Below are positions 1 to 6,046 of a stretch of DNA of 6,810 nt, piece by piece; position 1 is the stretch's first letter; each line of letters opens with the position of its first letter. The notes below the pieces were generated by a model that saw only the letters and a program-made list of their open reading frames with translations, had not been told where the DNA came from and searched no databases. The DNA is taken from positions 1-6,810 of the forward strand of contig JAUXJP010000053.1 in assembly GCA_030624695.1 (NCBI GenBank), given 5' to 3'. Source of the DNA: Candidatus Dadabacteria bacterium. Its GTDB lineage: Bacteria; Desulfobacterota_D; UBA1144; Nemesobacterales; JAJCZQ01. The position numbers were made by a program, and so were the translations under genes.

Positions 1-92
1 CACTACCAATGATGTCAAAAGGCAAACTTGTAGCCGACGTTATTGCCGCAATCGGAAGCATAGACATCGTACTTGGGGAAGTTGATCGGTAG
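1..92 (+). CDS. nuoD: NADH-quinone oxidoreductase subunit D, 3' end only
   Basis: Frame 3 (first full codon at 3) is open to TAG at 90-92 and encodes 29 residues. The last 15 are IGSIDIVLGEVDR preceded by AA, matching the C-terminus of the 49-kDa subunit of complex I, whose members usually end in a G-S-[LI]-D-x-V-x-G-E-V-D-R type sequence. NuoD belongs to the peripheral arm and helps form the quinone site next to NuoB. Only the tail is visible, so a NuoCD fusion cannot be excluded. No further nuo gene follows on this strand: the next gene, ending at 369, is convergent, so nuoD ends its transcription unit here. Identification rests on recognising the conserved tail, not on an alignment. Confidence 0.85.
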   Translation, partial: LPMMSKGKLVADVIAAIGSIDIVLGEVDR

Positions 93-98
93 AACTGT

Positions 99-118
99 AG
101 CAATTAGTTACTAATGCT
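99..118 (+). terminator. Hairpin just after nuoD, weak terminator candidate
   Basis: AGCAATTAG (99-107) can pair with CTAATGCT (111-118) around loop TTA, with one bulged A, giving 8 bp. It starts 7 nt after the nuoD stop. It has no immediate T run (the T-rich stretch begins near 127), so it may be a structured 3' end or chance dyad rather than an intrinsic terminator. Part of it (actaatgct) is shared with the next repeat unit at 194-202. Confidence 0.3.
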
Positions 119-172
119 TCAGTAGATATTTTAAATTTCTATTTAGGTTGTGCATCCCAATATATTCGGTCC
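110..172 (-). repeat. Degenerate intergenic repeat, unit 3
   Basis: Read on the - strand, this copy contains CCGAATATATTGGGAT, six bases, then CCTAAATAG, then an AT-rich run ending in AGCATTAGT. The core block (140-158) has the same spacing as the other two copies: GGGAT, six variable bases, CCTAAATA. The part at 110-147 aligns without gaps with 194-231 at about 71% identity by hand count. Read as codons it ends W-D-A-Q-P-K-stop (stop at 139-141), continuing a 23-codon open stretch from 210 that lacks a start. Confidence 0.6.
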
Positions 173-193
173 GTAGAGCTATGGCAGAAAAAA

Positions 194-256
194 ACTAATG
201 CTAAGGAACTTTATTCAAATCTTTATTTAGGAATTAAATCCCACATTTCGAAGTTC
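194..256 (-). repeat. Degenerate intergenic repeat, unit 2
   Basis: This is the middle copy, 84 bp from unit 3. On the - strand it reads TTCGAAATGTGGGAT, six bases, then CCTAAATAA, followed by an AT-rich part ending AGCATTAGT. Its open stretch ends W-D-L-I-P-K-stop (stop at 223-225) and is preceded by hydrophobic codons (S-F-L-V-V-F-L). It has diverged from the other copies but keeps the same six-base interval in the core. Confidence 0.55.
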
Positions 257-270
257 AAAAAAACTACTAA

Positions 271-332
271 AAAAGATATATTAGTATTAGTATTATTTTC
301 TATTTAGGTAATCTATCCCAACCCTCTCGGCC
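271..332 (-). repeat. Degenerate intergenic repeat, unit 1
   Basis: This copy, 77 bp from unit 2, lies nearest the DUF218 gene. On the - strand it reads CCGAGAGGGTTGGGAT, six bases, then CCTAAATAG; the AT-rich part that follows is not clearly alignable with the other two. Its open stretch (300-344) ends G-W-D-R-L-P-K-stop. In all three copies the two triplets between W-D and P-K differ completely, while the flanking bases are unchanged. Confidence 0.55.
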
Positions 333-346
333 CAAAACATTAACTT

Positions 347-367
347 AAAAAGCAACAAAAGCTTCTT
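347..367 (-). terminator. Weak hairpin after the DUF218 gene
   Basis: On the - strand AAGAAGC (367-361) can pair with GCTTTTT (353-347) across a 7-nt loop, with one G-U pair. It begins 2 nt after the stop codon. Only two pairs are G-C and the T run is partly inside the stem, so it is at best a weak intrinsic terminator. Confidence 0.25.
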
Positions 368-368
368 C

Positions 369-965
369 TCAATCCTTTCCCGATTTGTAATCCGGTATAA
401 AGATATAAAGGATAGTAATTAAACTTTCTTTAAAAATAAGTTTAAATTTTCTTTCAGGATCTTTTATCTCAACTGCAGAAGAATAGACATTACCCATATC
501 ATAATCAGCTGCAATTTTTTTAATTCTGTATAAATGGTATCCATGGCTGACAAAAAGGATGTTCTTGAAATTATACCTTTTTTTTATTTCCGATACTTTT
601 TTAAGACTCTCTTTAGTGGTTTTGCCATCTTCCTCGATAATTATTTTAGAGTTTGCTATCCCTCTTTTATTTAAATAGTTCTTTCCAACTCTGGATTCAG
701 ATATTGTGTCTCCCTTTGCAATTCCACCGGTAAGTACTATGTAATTAGCCACATTAGCCTTGTATAGCTCTAATGCATGGTCAAGTCTTGCCTTGAGTGC
801 AGGGGAGGGCCTTCCATTCCACTGACTCGCTCCCAGTACTACAATAGCATCGACAGATTTTCTATCCTGAGATTTAGAGTTTATATAGATATTCGAAATC
901 AAAAATACCCATAAAAATATTATTGATAGGATTACTACCGATAAGAGCTTGAGAAAAGTTCTCAT
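369..965 (-). CDS. DUF218 (YdcF/SanA-like) membrane-anchored protein
   Basis: A 198-residue protein with one N-terminal membrane segment (about 4-27) followed by a DUF218 domain. Visible family marks are D-A-I-V-V-L-G-A (39-46), the S-P-A-L-K-A-R-L-D-H-A segment (54-64), V-L-T-G-G (77-81), E-S (90-91), T-T-K-E-S (116-120) and F-V-S-H-G-Y-H-L-Y-R (138-147), whose His and Arg are conserved in the family. Family members such as SanA and ElyC affect envelope integrity and peptidoglycan or lipid-carrier metabolism, but the reaction is not settled, so I give no symbol. The single hydrophobic anchor and length fit SanA-like proteins. The ATG at 963-965 is the only credible start. No Shine-Dalgarno sequence is seen in front of it. 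It follows lolA by 55 bp on the same strand and may be co-transcribed or have its own promoter in that gap. Confidence 0.85.
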   Translation of the reverse strand: MRTFLKLLSVVILSIIFLWVFLISNIYINSKSQDRKSVDAIVVLGASQWNGRPSPALKARLDHALELYKANVANYIVLTGGIAKGDTISESRVGKNYLNKRGIANSKIIIEEDGKTTKESLKKVSEIKKRYNFKNILFVSHGYHLYRIKKIAADYDMGNVYSSAVEIKDPERKFKLIFKESLITILYIFIPDYKSGKD

Positions 966-985
966 ATATTGAGTTTATATTATTG

Positions 986-995
986 TTACATGTAA
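986..995. promoter_or_regulatory. 10-bp perfect palindrome upstream of the DUF218 gene
   Basis: TTACATGTAA is a perfect palindrome in the 55-bp lolA-DUF218 gap, 21 bp before the DUF218 start. On the - strand a weak promoter-like pair (TTGCTT, 17 bp, TAATAT) spans it, so it could be an operator. A palindrome of this size in AT-rich DNA can also be chance. Confidence 0.2.
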
Positions 996-1020
996 ATAAA
1001 AGCAATGAATTAAATATTTG

Positions 1021-1701
1021 TCATTTAGGGGAAGGGAGCCTTACTATTTCAGCCCCTTTTGGGGGTTTAAAATTAAATATTTTGTCTGAGATCTTCTTGT
1101 TTGTTTGAGTTTTTATCAAAGAGATTTTCGTCTGGTTTCCAAACGGGTCAAAAAGATAGATTGTACTTACTAACGAATCCGATTTATTTACGTTAATAAT
1201 AATTTTATTTTTTATTTCATCTTCATCAATATCTATAGGGATTAATTCCAGAAGGTATCCTGTTTTGTTTTGAAGTGCGGGGTCATTTATCAATTTAACC
1301 TTGAATAGTTCTTTTATTTTACCCAGGCCGGAAAGCAGTGTTGTGGAAGAAGTATCACCGTCGTTTAAATCTTTTAAATTAGATTCAAGTACCTGGTTTT
1401 CCCCTTCGATATAGTACCAGAGAATTTTACCGTCTGATACAATAGTATCCTTTGTAGGACTGTAATAGTTCCATCTCATTTTGCCAGGTTTTTTAAACCA
1501 GACCTCTCCAAAAGCCTTCTGTGTTTTATTCAGGGCTCTTACTTCTGCTTCCTGCACAAAATCAGCATGAAAATCATTTATTCCTTCATATTTCTTCTGG
1601 AGTTTGTCTACGATAAAATCAACCTGAGTTGATTGTTCCGAGTGAGCAAATTGACCTAATATTAATAATAATGATAACGTAAGTAAAATATGGTTCTTCA
1701 A
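1021..1701 (-). CDS. lolA: Periplasmic lipoprotein carrier LolA
   Basis: A 226-residue protein with an N-terminal signal peptide (charged K2, hydrophobic core about 5-17, likely cleavage after A-H-S at 19-21). The mature part matches the LolA family: F-H-A-D-F-V-Q (44-50), then G-E-V-W-F-K-K-P-G-K-M-R-W-N-Y (65-79), V-S-D-G-K-x-L-W-Y-Y (88-97), and a C-terminal part with D-P-F-G-N-Q-T (185-191) and F-N-F-K-P-P-K-G (209-216). LolA takes outer-membrane lipoproteins from LolCDE and carries them across the periplasm. The start codon is TTG (1699-1701), supported by a strong AAAGGAG 8 nt upstream, inside the end of ftsK. The ftsK stop and this start overlap as TTGA, suggesting translational coupling. 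The same ftsK-lolA order occurs in E. coli. No lolB is seen. Confidence 0.93.
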   Translation of the reverse strand: MKNHILLTLSLLLILGQFAHSEQSTQVDFIVDKLQKKYEGINDFHADFVQEAEVRALNKTQKAFGEVWFKKPGKMRWNYYSPTKDTIVSDGKILWYYIEGENQVLESNLKDLNDGDTSSTTLLSGLGKIKELFKVKLINDPALQNKTGYLLELIPIDIDEDEIKNKIIINVNKSDSLVSTIYLFDPFGNQTKISLIKTQTNKKISDKIFNFKPPKGAEIVRLPSPK

Positions 1702-3947
1702 CTGTTGTTCTCCTTTACCTGGTTAATATCGATATATACTTCCCTTGGCCTTCCGGCTGATTCCTGGGGGCCGATAGCGCCTTCACGTTCCATTGTTTCA
1801 ACAATGTTTGCAGCCCTGTTATAACCTATTTTTAATCTTCTCTGCAGCATTGAAATAGATGCGTGTTTGGTTTCTGCTATAATCTTTAATGCAGTATAAT
1901 ACAGTTCGTCTTTATCTTCACCCATTTCCTCTGACTCATCACTTTCTTCGATGTGTGTGATATGTTCGTTGTAGTCAGGCCTTCCCTGTGATTTTAAATA
2001 CTCTGTAATCTGTTCTCTTTCCCCATCAGAAATTAAAGCACCCTGAAGTCTGATTAATGACGAAGCGCCTGGTTTCAGGAACAGCATATCTCCCTTACCG
2101 AGGAGACTTTCAGCACCACCGGTATCCAGAATAATTCTTGAATCTATTTTTGACGAAACATGAAAAGAGATTCTTGTAGGAAAATTAGCTTTAAGTAAAC
2201 CGGCAACTATATCTACTGATGGTCTCTGCGTAGCCACAATCAGGTGAATGCCTGCTGCACGTGCCTTCTGTGACAGCCTTGTTACAGACTCCTTAATCTC
2301 GCTGGGTGCAACCATCATTAAATCTGCAAGTTCATCTATCACAATAACAATATAAGGCAGCCATCTTTCCCACTTAGTATCCGAATCTTCCATCTCGATG
2401 TTTTTGTTGTGAGTTTCAATGTCTCTAACCCCTTCATCTGAGAGAAGCTTGTACCTTGTTTCCATTTCTGCAACTGCCCATTTCAATGCTGCAGCTGCTT
2501 TAACAGGTTCGGTAACAACAGGATGAAGTAGATGAGGAATGTCTTCATAAATTGAAAGTTCAAGCATCTTTGGATCAATCATGATAAATTTGAGTTCATT
2601 GGGTGTTGATTTGTAAATAAGGCTTGTAAGTATTGCATTTAATAAAACACTTTTGCCTGAGCCGGTTGTTCCTGCTATCATTAGATGTGGTGCACGTCTA
2701 AGGTCTGTAAATAAGGGCCTGCCGGCAATATCCTTGCCGAGAGCAAGTGAGAGGACAGACTGTTTATCCATAAAATCAGGGTGTTCAATAAGTTCTCTAA
2801 GTACAACTGTTTCCCTCTGCTCATTTGGCACTTCAATACCAATAACATCCTTTCCCGGAATTGGTGCTATTATTCTGATGCTCAGTGCACTTAGCCCCAT
2901 AGCAAGGTCATTTTCAAGTGATGCAATCTTATTTATTTTTATACCGGGAGCAGGTTTGTACTCAAACATTGTAATAACAGGTCCGGGACGTATCTCGGTA
3001 ATTTTCCCGGATACACCAAAGTCGTTTAGTTTACCTTCTATCAAACGAGCTTTTCTATATACAGTTTCCTTGTCTATTGTTATCCCATAATCTATTTTAG
3101 GGTCGAGCAGATCAACAGGAGGGAGCTTGAAATCTTTCTTGAGTGGAAGGTTTATAACCTTTTTTTCAAGAGATGTAGGGGTGTGGATATTTTCAAACAC
3201 TATTTCAGGCGCCAGCGGATCCTCTTCAGTTTCCATCAGTGGTACTGTTAGTTTTTCTTCAAATAATACAGGCTCTTTTGACATAGTGCTTTCGGTGTTT
3301 GTATCTTTGCGATTATTTCTGTATTTGTAGTGGTCGACTAATTGCATTGCTGAGGCTTTAATAGATCTATATGAAGACCTGATAATACTGTTTGTAACTT
3401 CAACACCGTAAATTAATGAATATTTTAAAAATCTGAATACCTGATTAAGTTTAACTTCAGTTATTAGTATTAAACTTAAAAGAAGTACAATTGTTACTAT
3501 AATATAAGACCCTACAGACCCGGCAAAAAAATCCCTTGCAGAAGAAGATAATACTACACCGACCCAGCCCGCAGAAGGGTCGTAACCCATTAGTCCATTT
3601 GTGAAGGAAAGTCCAAATAATGTTGTAATTGAAAAAAGGAATATAAAACTCGATATTGCCTTACGGTATAGCTTTAAGCCGAGTTTATTAGTAAAAACTA
3701 TATAAGAAGTATAAAACATTACAACAGGAATAAAAAAAGATGTTACTCCAAAAGAATTTCCCAGTAATCCTGATATGAAAACACCAATTTCACCCATTGT
3801 GTTTTTAACATCGAAACCTGATTTTGAGCTGTATGATATCAGGCTGAGAAAGGAAAACAGGCCGACTGTAAAGAGAATGGCTGCAAGTATCTCATTGGTG
3901 AGGGTGTCATTACTTTCCTTATAAACAATATTTTTTCTTCTAGCCAT
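1698..3947 (-). CDS. ftsK: DNA translocase FtsK/SpoIIIE
   Basis: A 749-residue septal DNA pump. The N-terminus holds four predicted membrane segments (about 17-40, 54-84, 96-118 and 143-163). A charged linker (about 190-275) leads into the alpha/beta motor domain: the 290-400 part includes E-I-R-P-G-P-V-I-T-M-F-E-Y (318-330), Walker A is G-T-T-G-S-G-K-S (426-433) and Walker B is I-V-I-V-I-D-E-L (533-540), followed by A-T-Q-R-P (572-576). After an acidic stretch (666-680) comes the winged-helix gamma domain (about 681-738), ending G-R-P-R-E-V-Y-I, which in relatives reads the KOPS polarity sequences and contacts XerD. The linker is far shorter than in E. coli FtsK (1329 aa), as in many non-enteric bacteria. 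The ATG at 3945-3947 has only A-rich DNA before it and no Shine-Dalgarno sequence. It lies upstream of lolA with a 4-nt overlap. Confidence 0.97.
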   Translation of the reverse strand: MARRKNIVYKESNDTLTNEILAAILFTVGLFSFLSLISYSSKSGFDVKNTMGEIGVFISGLLGNSFGVTSFFIPVVMFYTSYIVFTNKLGLKLYRKAISSFIFLFSITTLFGLSFTNGLMGYDPSAGWVGVVLSSSARDFFAGSVGSYIIVTIVLLLSLILITEVKLNQVFRFLKYSLIYGVEVTNSIIRSSYRSIKASAMQLVDHYKYRNNRKDTNTESTMSKEPVLFEEKLTVPLMETEEDPLAPEIVFENIHTPTSLEKKVINLPLKKDFKLPPVDLLDPKIDYGITIDKETVYRKARLIEGKLNDFGVSGKITEIRPGPVITMFEYKPAPGIKINKIASLENDLAMGLSALSIRIIAPIPGKDVIGIEVPNEQRETVVLRELIEHPDFMDKQSVLSLALGKDIAGRPLFTDLRRAPHLMIAGTTGSGKSVLLNAILTSLIYKSTPNELKFIMIDPKMLELSIYEDIPHLLHPVVTEPVKAAAALKWAVAEMETRYKLLSDEGVRDIETHNKNIEMEDSDTKWERWLPYIVIVIDELADLMMVAPSEIKESVTRLSQKARAAGIHLIVATQRPSVDIVAGLLKANFPTRISFHVSSKIDSRIILDTGGAESLLGKGDMLFLKPGASSLIRLQGALISDGEREQITEYLKSQGRPDYNEHITHIEESDESEEMGEDKDELYYTALKIIAETKHASISMLQRRLKIGYNRAANIVETMEREGAIGPQESAGRPREVYIDINQVKENNS
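1710..1716 (-). promoter_or_regulatory. Shine-Dalgarno sequence that sets the TTG start of lolA
   Basis: AAAGGAG on the - strand, 8 nt before the TTG at 1701, lies within the last codons of ftsK. It is the strongest ribosome binding site seen in the window and supports the TTG start, which leaves a complete signal peptide. Confidence 0.75.
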
Positions 3948-3960
3948 TTTTAATGAACTA

Positions 3961-3989
3961 ATTATACAATATAAAATAGTTAAACTAAA
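3961..3989 (-). promoter_or_regulatory. Candidate ftsK promoter
   Basis: On the - strand a perfect TATAAT (3966-3961) lies 17 bp downstream of a poor -35, TTTAGT (3989-3984). Transcription would start near 3954, leaving a leader of only about 7 nt before the ftsK ATG. This would fit the absence of a Shine-Dalgarno sequence. TATAAT occurs often by chance in such AT-rich DNA. Confidence 0.35.
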
Positions 3990-4003
3990 GGTTTAATTAT
4001 TTT
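3973..4003. repeat. 13-bp inverted repeat between nuoN and ftsK
   Basis: AAAATAGTTAAAC (3973-3985) and GTTTAATTATTTT (3991-4003) are inverted repeats matching at 12 of 13 positions around the loop TAAAG. The stem has a single G-C pair. It could be a weak AT-type terminator for nuoN, or an operator, since it overlaps the -35/spacer of the candidate ftsK promoter. Confidence 0.4.
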
Positions 4004-4056
4004 TATTAATATACTATAAGAATTACAAAGTTTCATGAATGTAATGGGTAAAACTA

Positions 4057-5496
4057 TCAAAAAGTATTGGCAGCTTTTATTGCAAGTTCTATTGAATAAA
4101 GAGGGAACAGCCCGAAGAGTAGTGTCCCGATCGATAATATCACTATGGACATTACTGATATAGGCTTATATGGTTCAAAGGTATGCTGTTCTTTATGCAT
4201 AAAAGCATATACAAGGACTCTCAGATAGTAATAAGCGGAAATAACACTATTTATAATTCCTATTACTGCAAGCAGGTAGAGCTGGGCTTCAACTGCAGAA
4301 AGAAAAATTCTATATTTAGCAAAAAACCCTATGGTTGGGGGAATCCCTGCAAGAGAAAACATAAATATAGCAAGGCATATCGCTGTATATGGCTTTCTCT
4401 GCCATAGGCCGGATATCTGTTCGTAGTCGTTAAAAGACCTGTTTTCCCTGCTCAGATAGCAAAGTATGGCAAATGCTCCCATATTCATGAGAGTGTATGC
4501 ATAAAGATAATAAAGTACCCCCGATAGTGCATTGGGTTCGCCGTTAAGTTGTGCAATTATGCCGATTAATGCATATCCTGCATGGGCTATACTGGAGTAT
4601 GCCAGCATTCTTTTTATACTTCTTTGTGTTATTGCAGAAATATTACCAACTGTCATTGTCAATATTGATACAATAAGAATAGCAGTGCTAACGCCGTGAT
4701 GGGTGATATTAACACCCTCAAAGAGTACTCTCAGTAATATTGCAAACCCGGCAGCTTTTACGGCAACGGACATGAATGCTGTAACTGGAGTTGGGGCCCC
4801 TTCGTAGATGTCCGGTACCCATTGGTGCAGAGGTGCCGCCCCTATTTTAAAGAGAAAGCCGGTCAAAACCATTATTGAACCAGTTACGTAAAGGATACTT
4901 TTGTAGTCAAATGAAGAAATGATATCTTTAAAATATATAGAGCCGGTGGCCCCGTATAGAAGTGCTATCCCGAATAACAGGATTGCAGAGGAAAATCCAC
5001 CAAGTACAAGGTACTTTATGCCAGATTCAGTGGACTGAACGGATTTCTTGTTGAAACCGCTCAGGATATATACGGCTATGGACATTATTTCAAATCCTAT
5101 AAAAAGCGACATAAATTCTATTGCCGAAGCTATAAACATCATGCCCGAAGTCGAGAGCAGTATTAGTGCAAAATATTCGCTAATATTCTCGTTTTGCTCC
5201 ATATAATCCCTGGACAGGAGTAACGTGAAGAATGCTCCTATTAAGAAGATAGCGTTGAAATAGGCAGAAAAAACATCCAGTGACAATGCGCCCGAAAAAG
5301 CTGTAGTCGGTTCTGTAAAGCGGCTTAAATTTAATACAAATACAAGGCATACGCATAGAATGGAGATAAAAAAACTGTAGGAGCTGATATTCTCATTTTT
5401 TATTGTTCCAATAAGAATAATTACCAAAGAAGTAACTACTAAAACAAGCTCTGGAATTATAGATAAAGTACTTGATAATAAGCTGCTCAGTTCCAT
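4057..5496 (-). CDS. nuoN: NADH-quinone oxidoreductase subunit N
   Basis: A 479-residue polytopic membrane protein, the usual length for NuoN, with about 14 hydrophobic segments. It is an antiporter-like subunit of the complex I membrane arm, involved in proton translocation. Key residues visible: E135 in F-I-G-F-E-I-M-S (the conserved Glu of the first half channel), K217 and H224 in F-K-I-G-A-A-P-L-H-Q-W, the motif Y-E-G-A-P-T-P-V-T-A-F (231-241), K247 in S-V-A-V-K-A-A-G-F, and K394 in F-F-A-K-Y-R. The Y-E-G-A-P-T-P-V motif separates NuoN from NuoM and NuoL. The ATG at 5494-5496 has a modest GGTGA upstream. No other nuo gene flanks it: an 88-bp gap separates it from the peptidase gene upstream and 109 bp from ftsK downstream. 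A candidate promoter lies in the upstream gap. Confidence 0.96.
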   Translation of the reverse strand: MELSSLLSSTLSIIPELVLVVTSLVIILIGTIKNENISSYSFFISILCVCLVFVLNLSRFTEPTTAFSGALSLDVFSAYFNAIFLIGAFFTLLLSRDYMEQNENISEYFALILLSTSGMMFIASAIEFMSLFIGFEIMSIAVYILSGFNKKSVQSTESGIKYLVLGGFSSAILLFGIALLYGATGSIYFKDIISSFDYKSILYVTGSIMVLTGFLFKIGAAPLHQWVPDIYEGAPTPVTAFMSVAVKAAGFAILLRVLFEGVNITHHGVSTAILIVSILTMTVGNISAITQRSIKRMLAYSSIAHAGYALIGIIAQLNGEPNALSGVLYYLYAYTLMNMGAFAILCYLSRENRSFNDYEQISGLWQRKPYTAICLAIFMFSLAGIPPTIGFFAKYRIFLSAVEAQLYLLAVIGIINSVISAYYYLRVLVYAFMHKEQHTFEPYKPISVMSIVILSIGTLLFGLFPLYSIELAIKAANTF

Positions 5497-5538
5497 TTGT
5501 TCACCATAAATTGTTGATGCTGAAGAATAAAATCCTCT

Positions 5539-5566
5539 AGTATGTTTAAGTGCTATTTAAAGTCAA
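5539..5566 (-). promoter_or_regulatory. Candidate nuoN promoter
   Basis: On the - strand TTGACT (5566-5561; five of six matches to TTGACA) is followed after 16 bp by CATACT (5544-5539; four of six matches to TATAAT). It sits in the 88-bp gap between the JAMM peptidase stop and the nuoN start, leaving a leader of roughly 35 nt. It would allow nuoN to be transcribed separately from the cysteine genes. Confidence 0.4.
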
Positions 5567-5584
5567 GCATGTAAATAATAAAAA

Positions 5585-6046
5585 TTAAGCTGTAACGTTA
5601 AACTCCCCTTGTTCAAACTGATTATCATCTTCATTTATAAACCAAAGCCTTGCATCATTAAATTTGGCCTGATTTATGGAAAAAATAATATAACCCCAGA
5701 ATGGGGAGGCAATCTGCCTGTCAGTCTCTGATGGTTTGGAAGGATGATCGGGATGTGAATGGTAAATTCCTAAAATCTCGAGCCCCTCGGACCTTGCCCA
5801 TTCATCTGCTTCCATATAAGATTTGGGATCAAGTTCAAACCTGTCACGAAGCCTTTCTTTATCAAGTTTGTTAGAATTTTTAAATTCTGTTTCAACTGTA
5901 TCCTCTGAAATAAGGTTCTTACATTGCCTGTATGTTGTAATGTTCTCTCCGTTGCCAATCATAACCCCACATACTTCATAGGGGTATCCGGATTCGCAGT
6001 GTTTGATCATACCTTCATAAGCATCTTTTTTTATTGTTACCACCAT
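5585..6046 (-). CDS. JAMM/M67-family zinc peptidase, Mec-like
   Basis: A 153-residue single-domain JAMM (MPN+) metalloprotease. The full catalytic signature is present: E24 in Y-E-V-C-G, then H96-S-H98, seven residues, S106-x-x-D109 (the H-x-H-x7-S-x2-D motif), so it should bind zinc and be active. Bacterial members next to cysteine synthase genes include Mec+ of Mycobacterium tuberculosis, which frees cysteine from the C-terminus of the sulfur carrier CysO. The same role is inferred here from the neighbour: the gene starts inside the last codons of the cysteine synthase gene (10-nt overlap). GAGGG lies 3 nt before the ATG. No signal peptide or membrane segment is seen, so it is likely cytoplasmic. 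Removal of ubiquitin-like tags from other proteins is an alternative role. Confidence 0.9.
   Translation of the reverse strand: MVVTIKKDAYEGMIKHCESGYPYEVCGVMIGNGENITTYRQCKNLISEDTVETEFKNSNKLDKERLRDRFELDPKSYMEADEWARSEGLEILGIYHSHPDHPSKPSETDRQIASPFWGYIIFSINQAKFNDARLWFINEDDNQFEQGEFNVTA

Larger units (their letters stand above)
93..368. other. Convergent intergenic gap with repeats, no credible gene
   Basis: These 276 bases lie between the stop of nuoD (+) and the stop of the DUF218 gene (-). They are clearly AT-rich. Short open stretches on the - strand (139-210, 223-303, 300-344) lack a convincing start codon and have no Shine-Dalgarno sequence. The gap holds three degenerate repeat units and two weak hairpins, listed separately. 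A convergent gap would be expected to hold transcription terminators for both sides, but no strong GC-rich stem followed by a T run is seen. Confidence 0.7.

Noticed and set aside
140..330. Resemblance of the repeats to tRNA 3' ends (T-arm then acceptor) on the + strand
   Set aside because: AGG-N6-ATCCCA looks like a T-arm, but the loop lacks the invariant TTC, is 8 nt long, and no D-arm, anticodon arm or matching acceptor strand is found upstream.
106..332. Possible CRISPR array
   Set aside because: The units are strongly diverged, the spacings of 84 and 77 bp are too long and uneven, and neighbouring intervals partly resemble each other instead of being unique spacers.
139..344. Small genes on the - strand ending W-D-x-x-P-K
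   Set aside because: The open stretches have 14 to 26 codons and no Shine-Dalgarno sequence; the only ATG lies seven codons from an end. They are described as repeats, not as coding regions.
1021..1035. lolA 3' end (CCTAAATGA) as a fourth copy of the repeat
   Set aside because: Only CCTAAAT is shared; the GGGAT half and the flanks are missing, and the bases are explained by the LolA C-terminus S-P-K.
2653..3330. Plus-strand open frames of 145 and 67 codons inside the ftsK region
   Set aside because: They lie opposite the conserved FtsK motor and linker, have low-complexity Ser/Ile-rich translations, and have no ribosome site or recognisable domain.
4183..4407. Plus-strand 74-codon frame over nuoN
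   Set aside because: It lies opposite the conserved C-terminal part of NuoN and resembles no protein I recognise.
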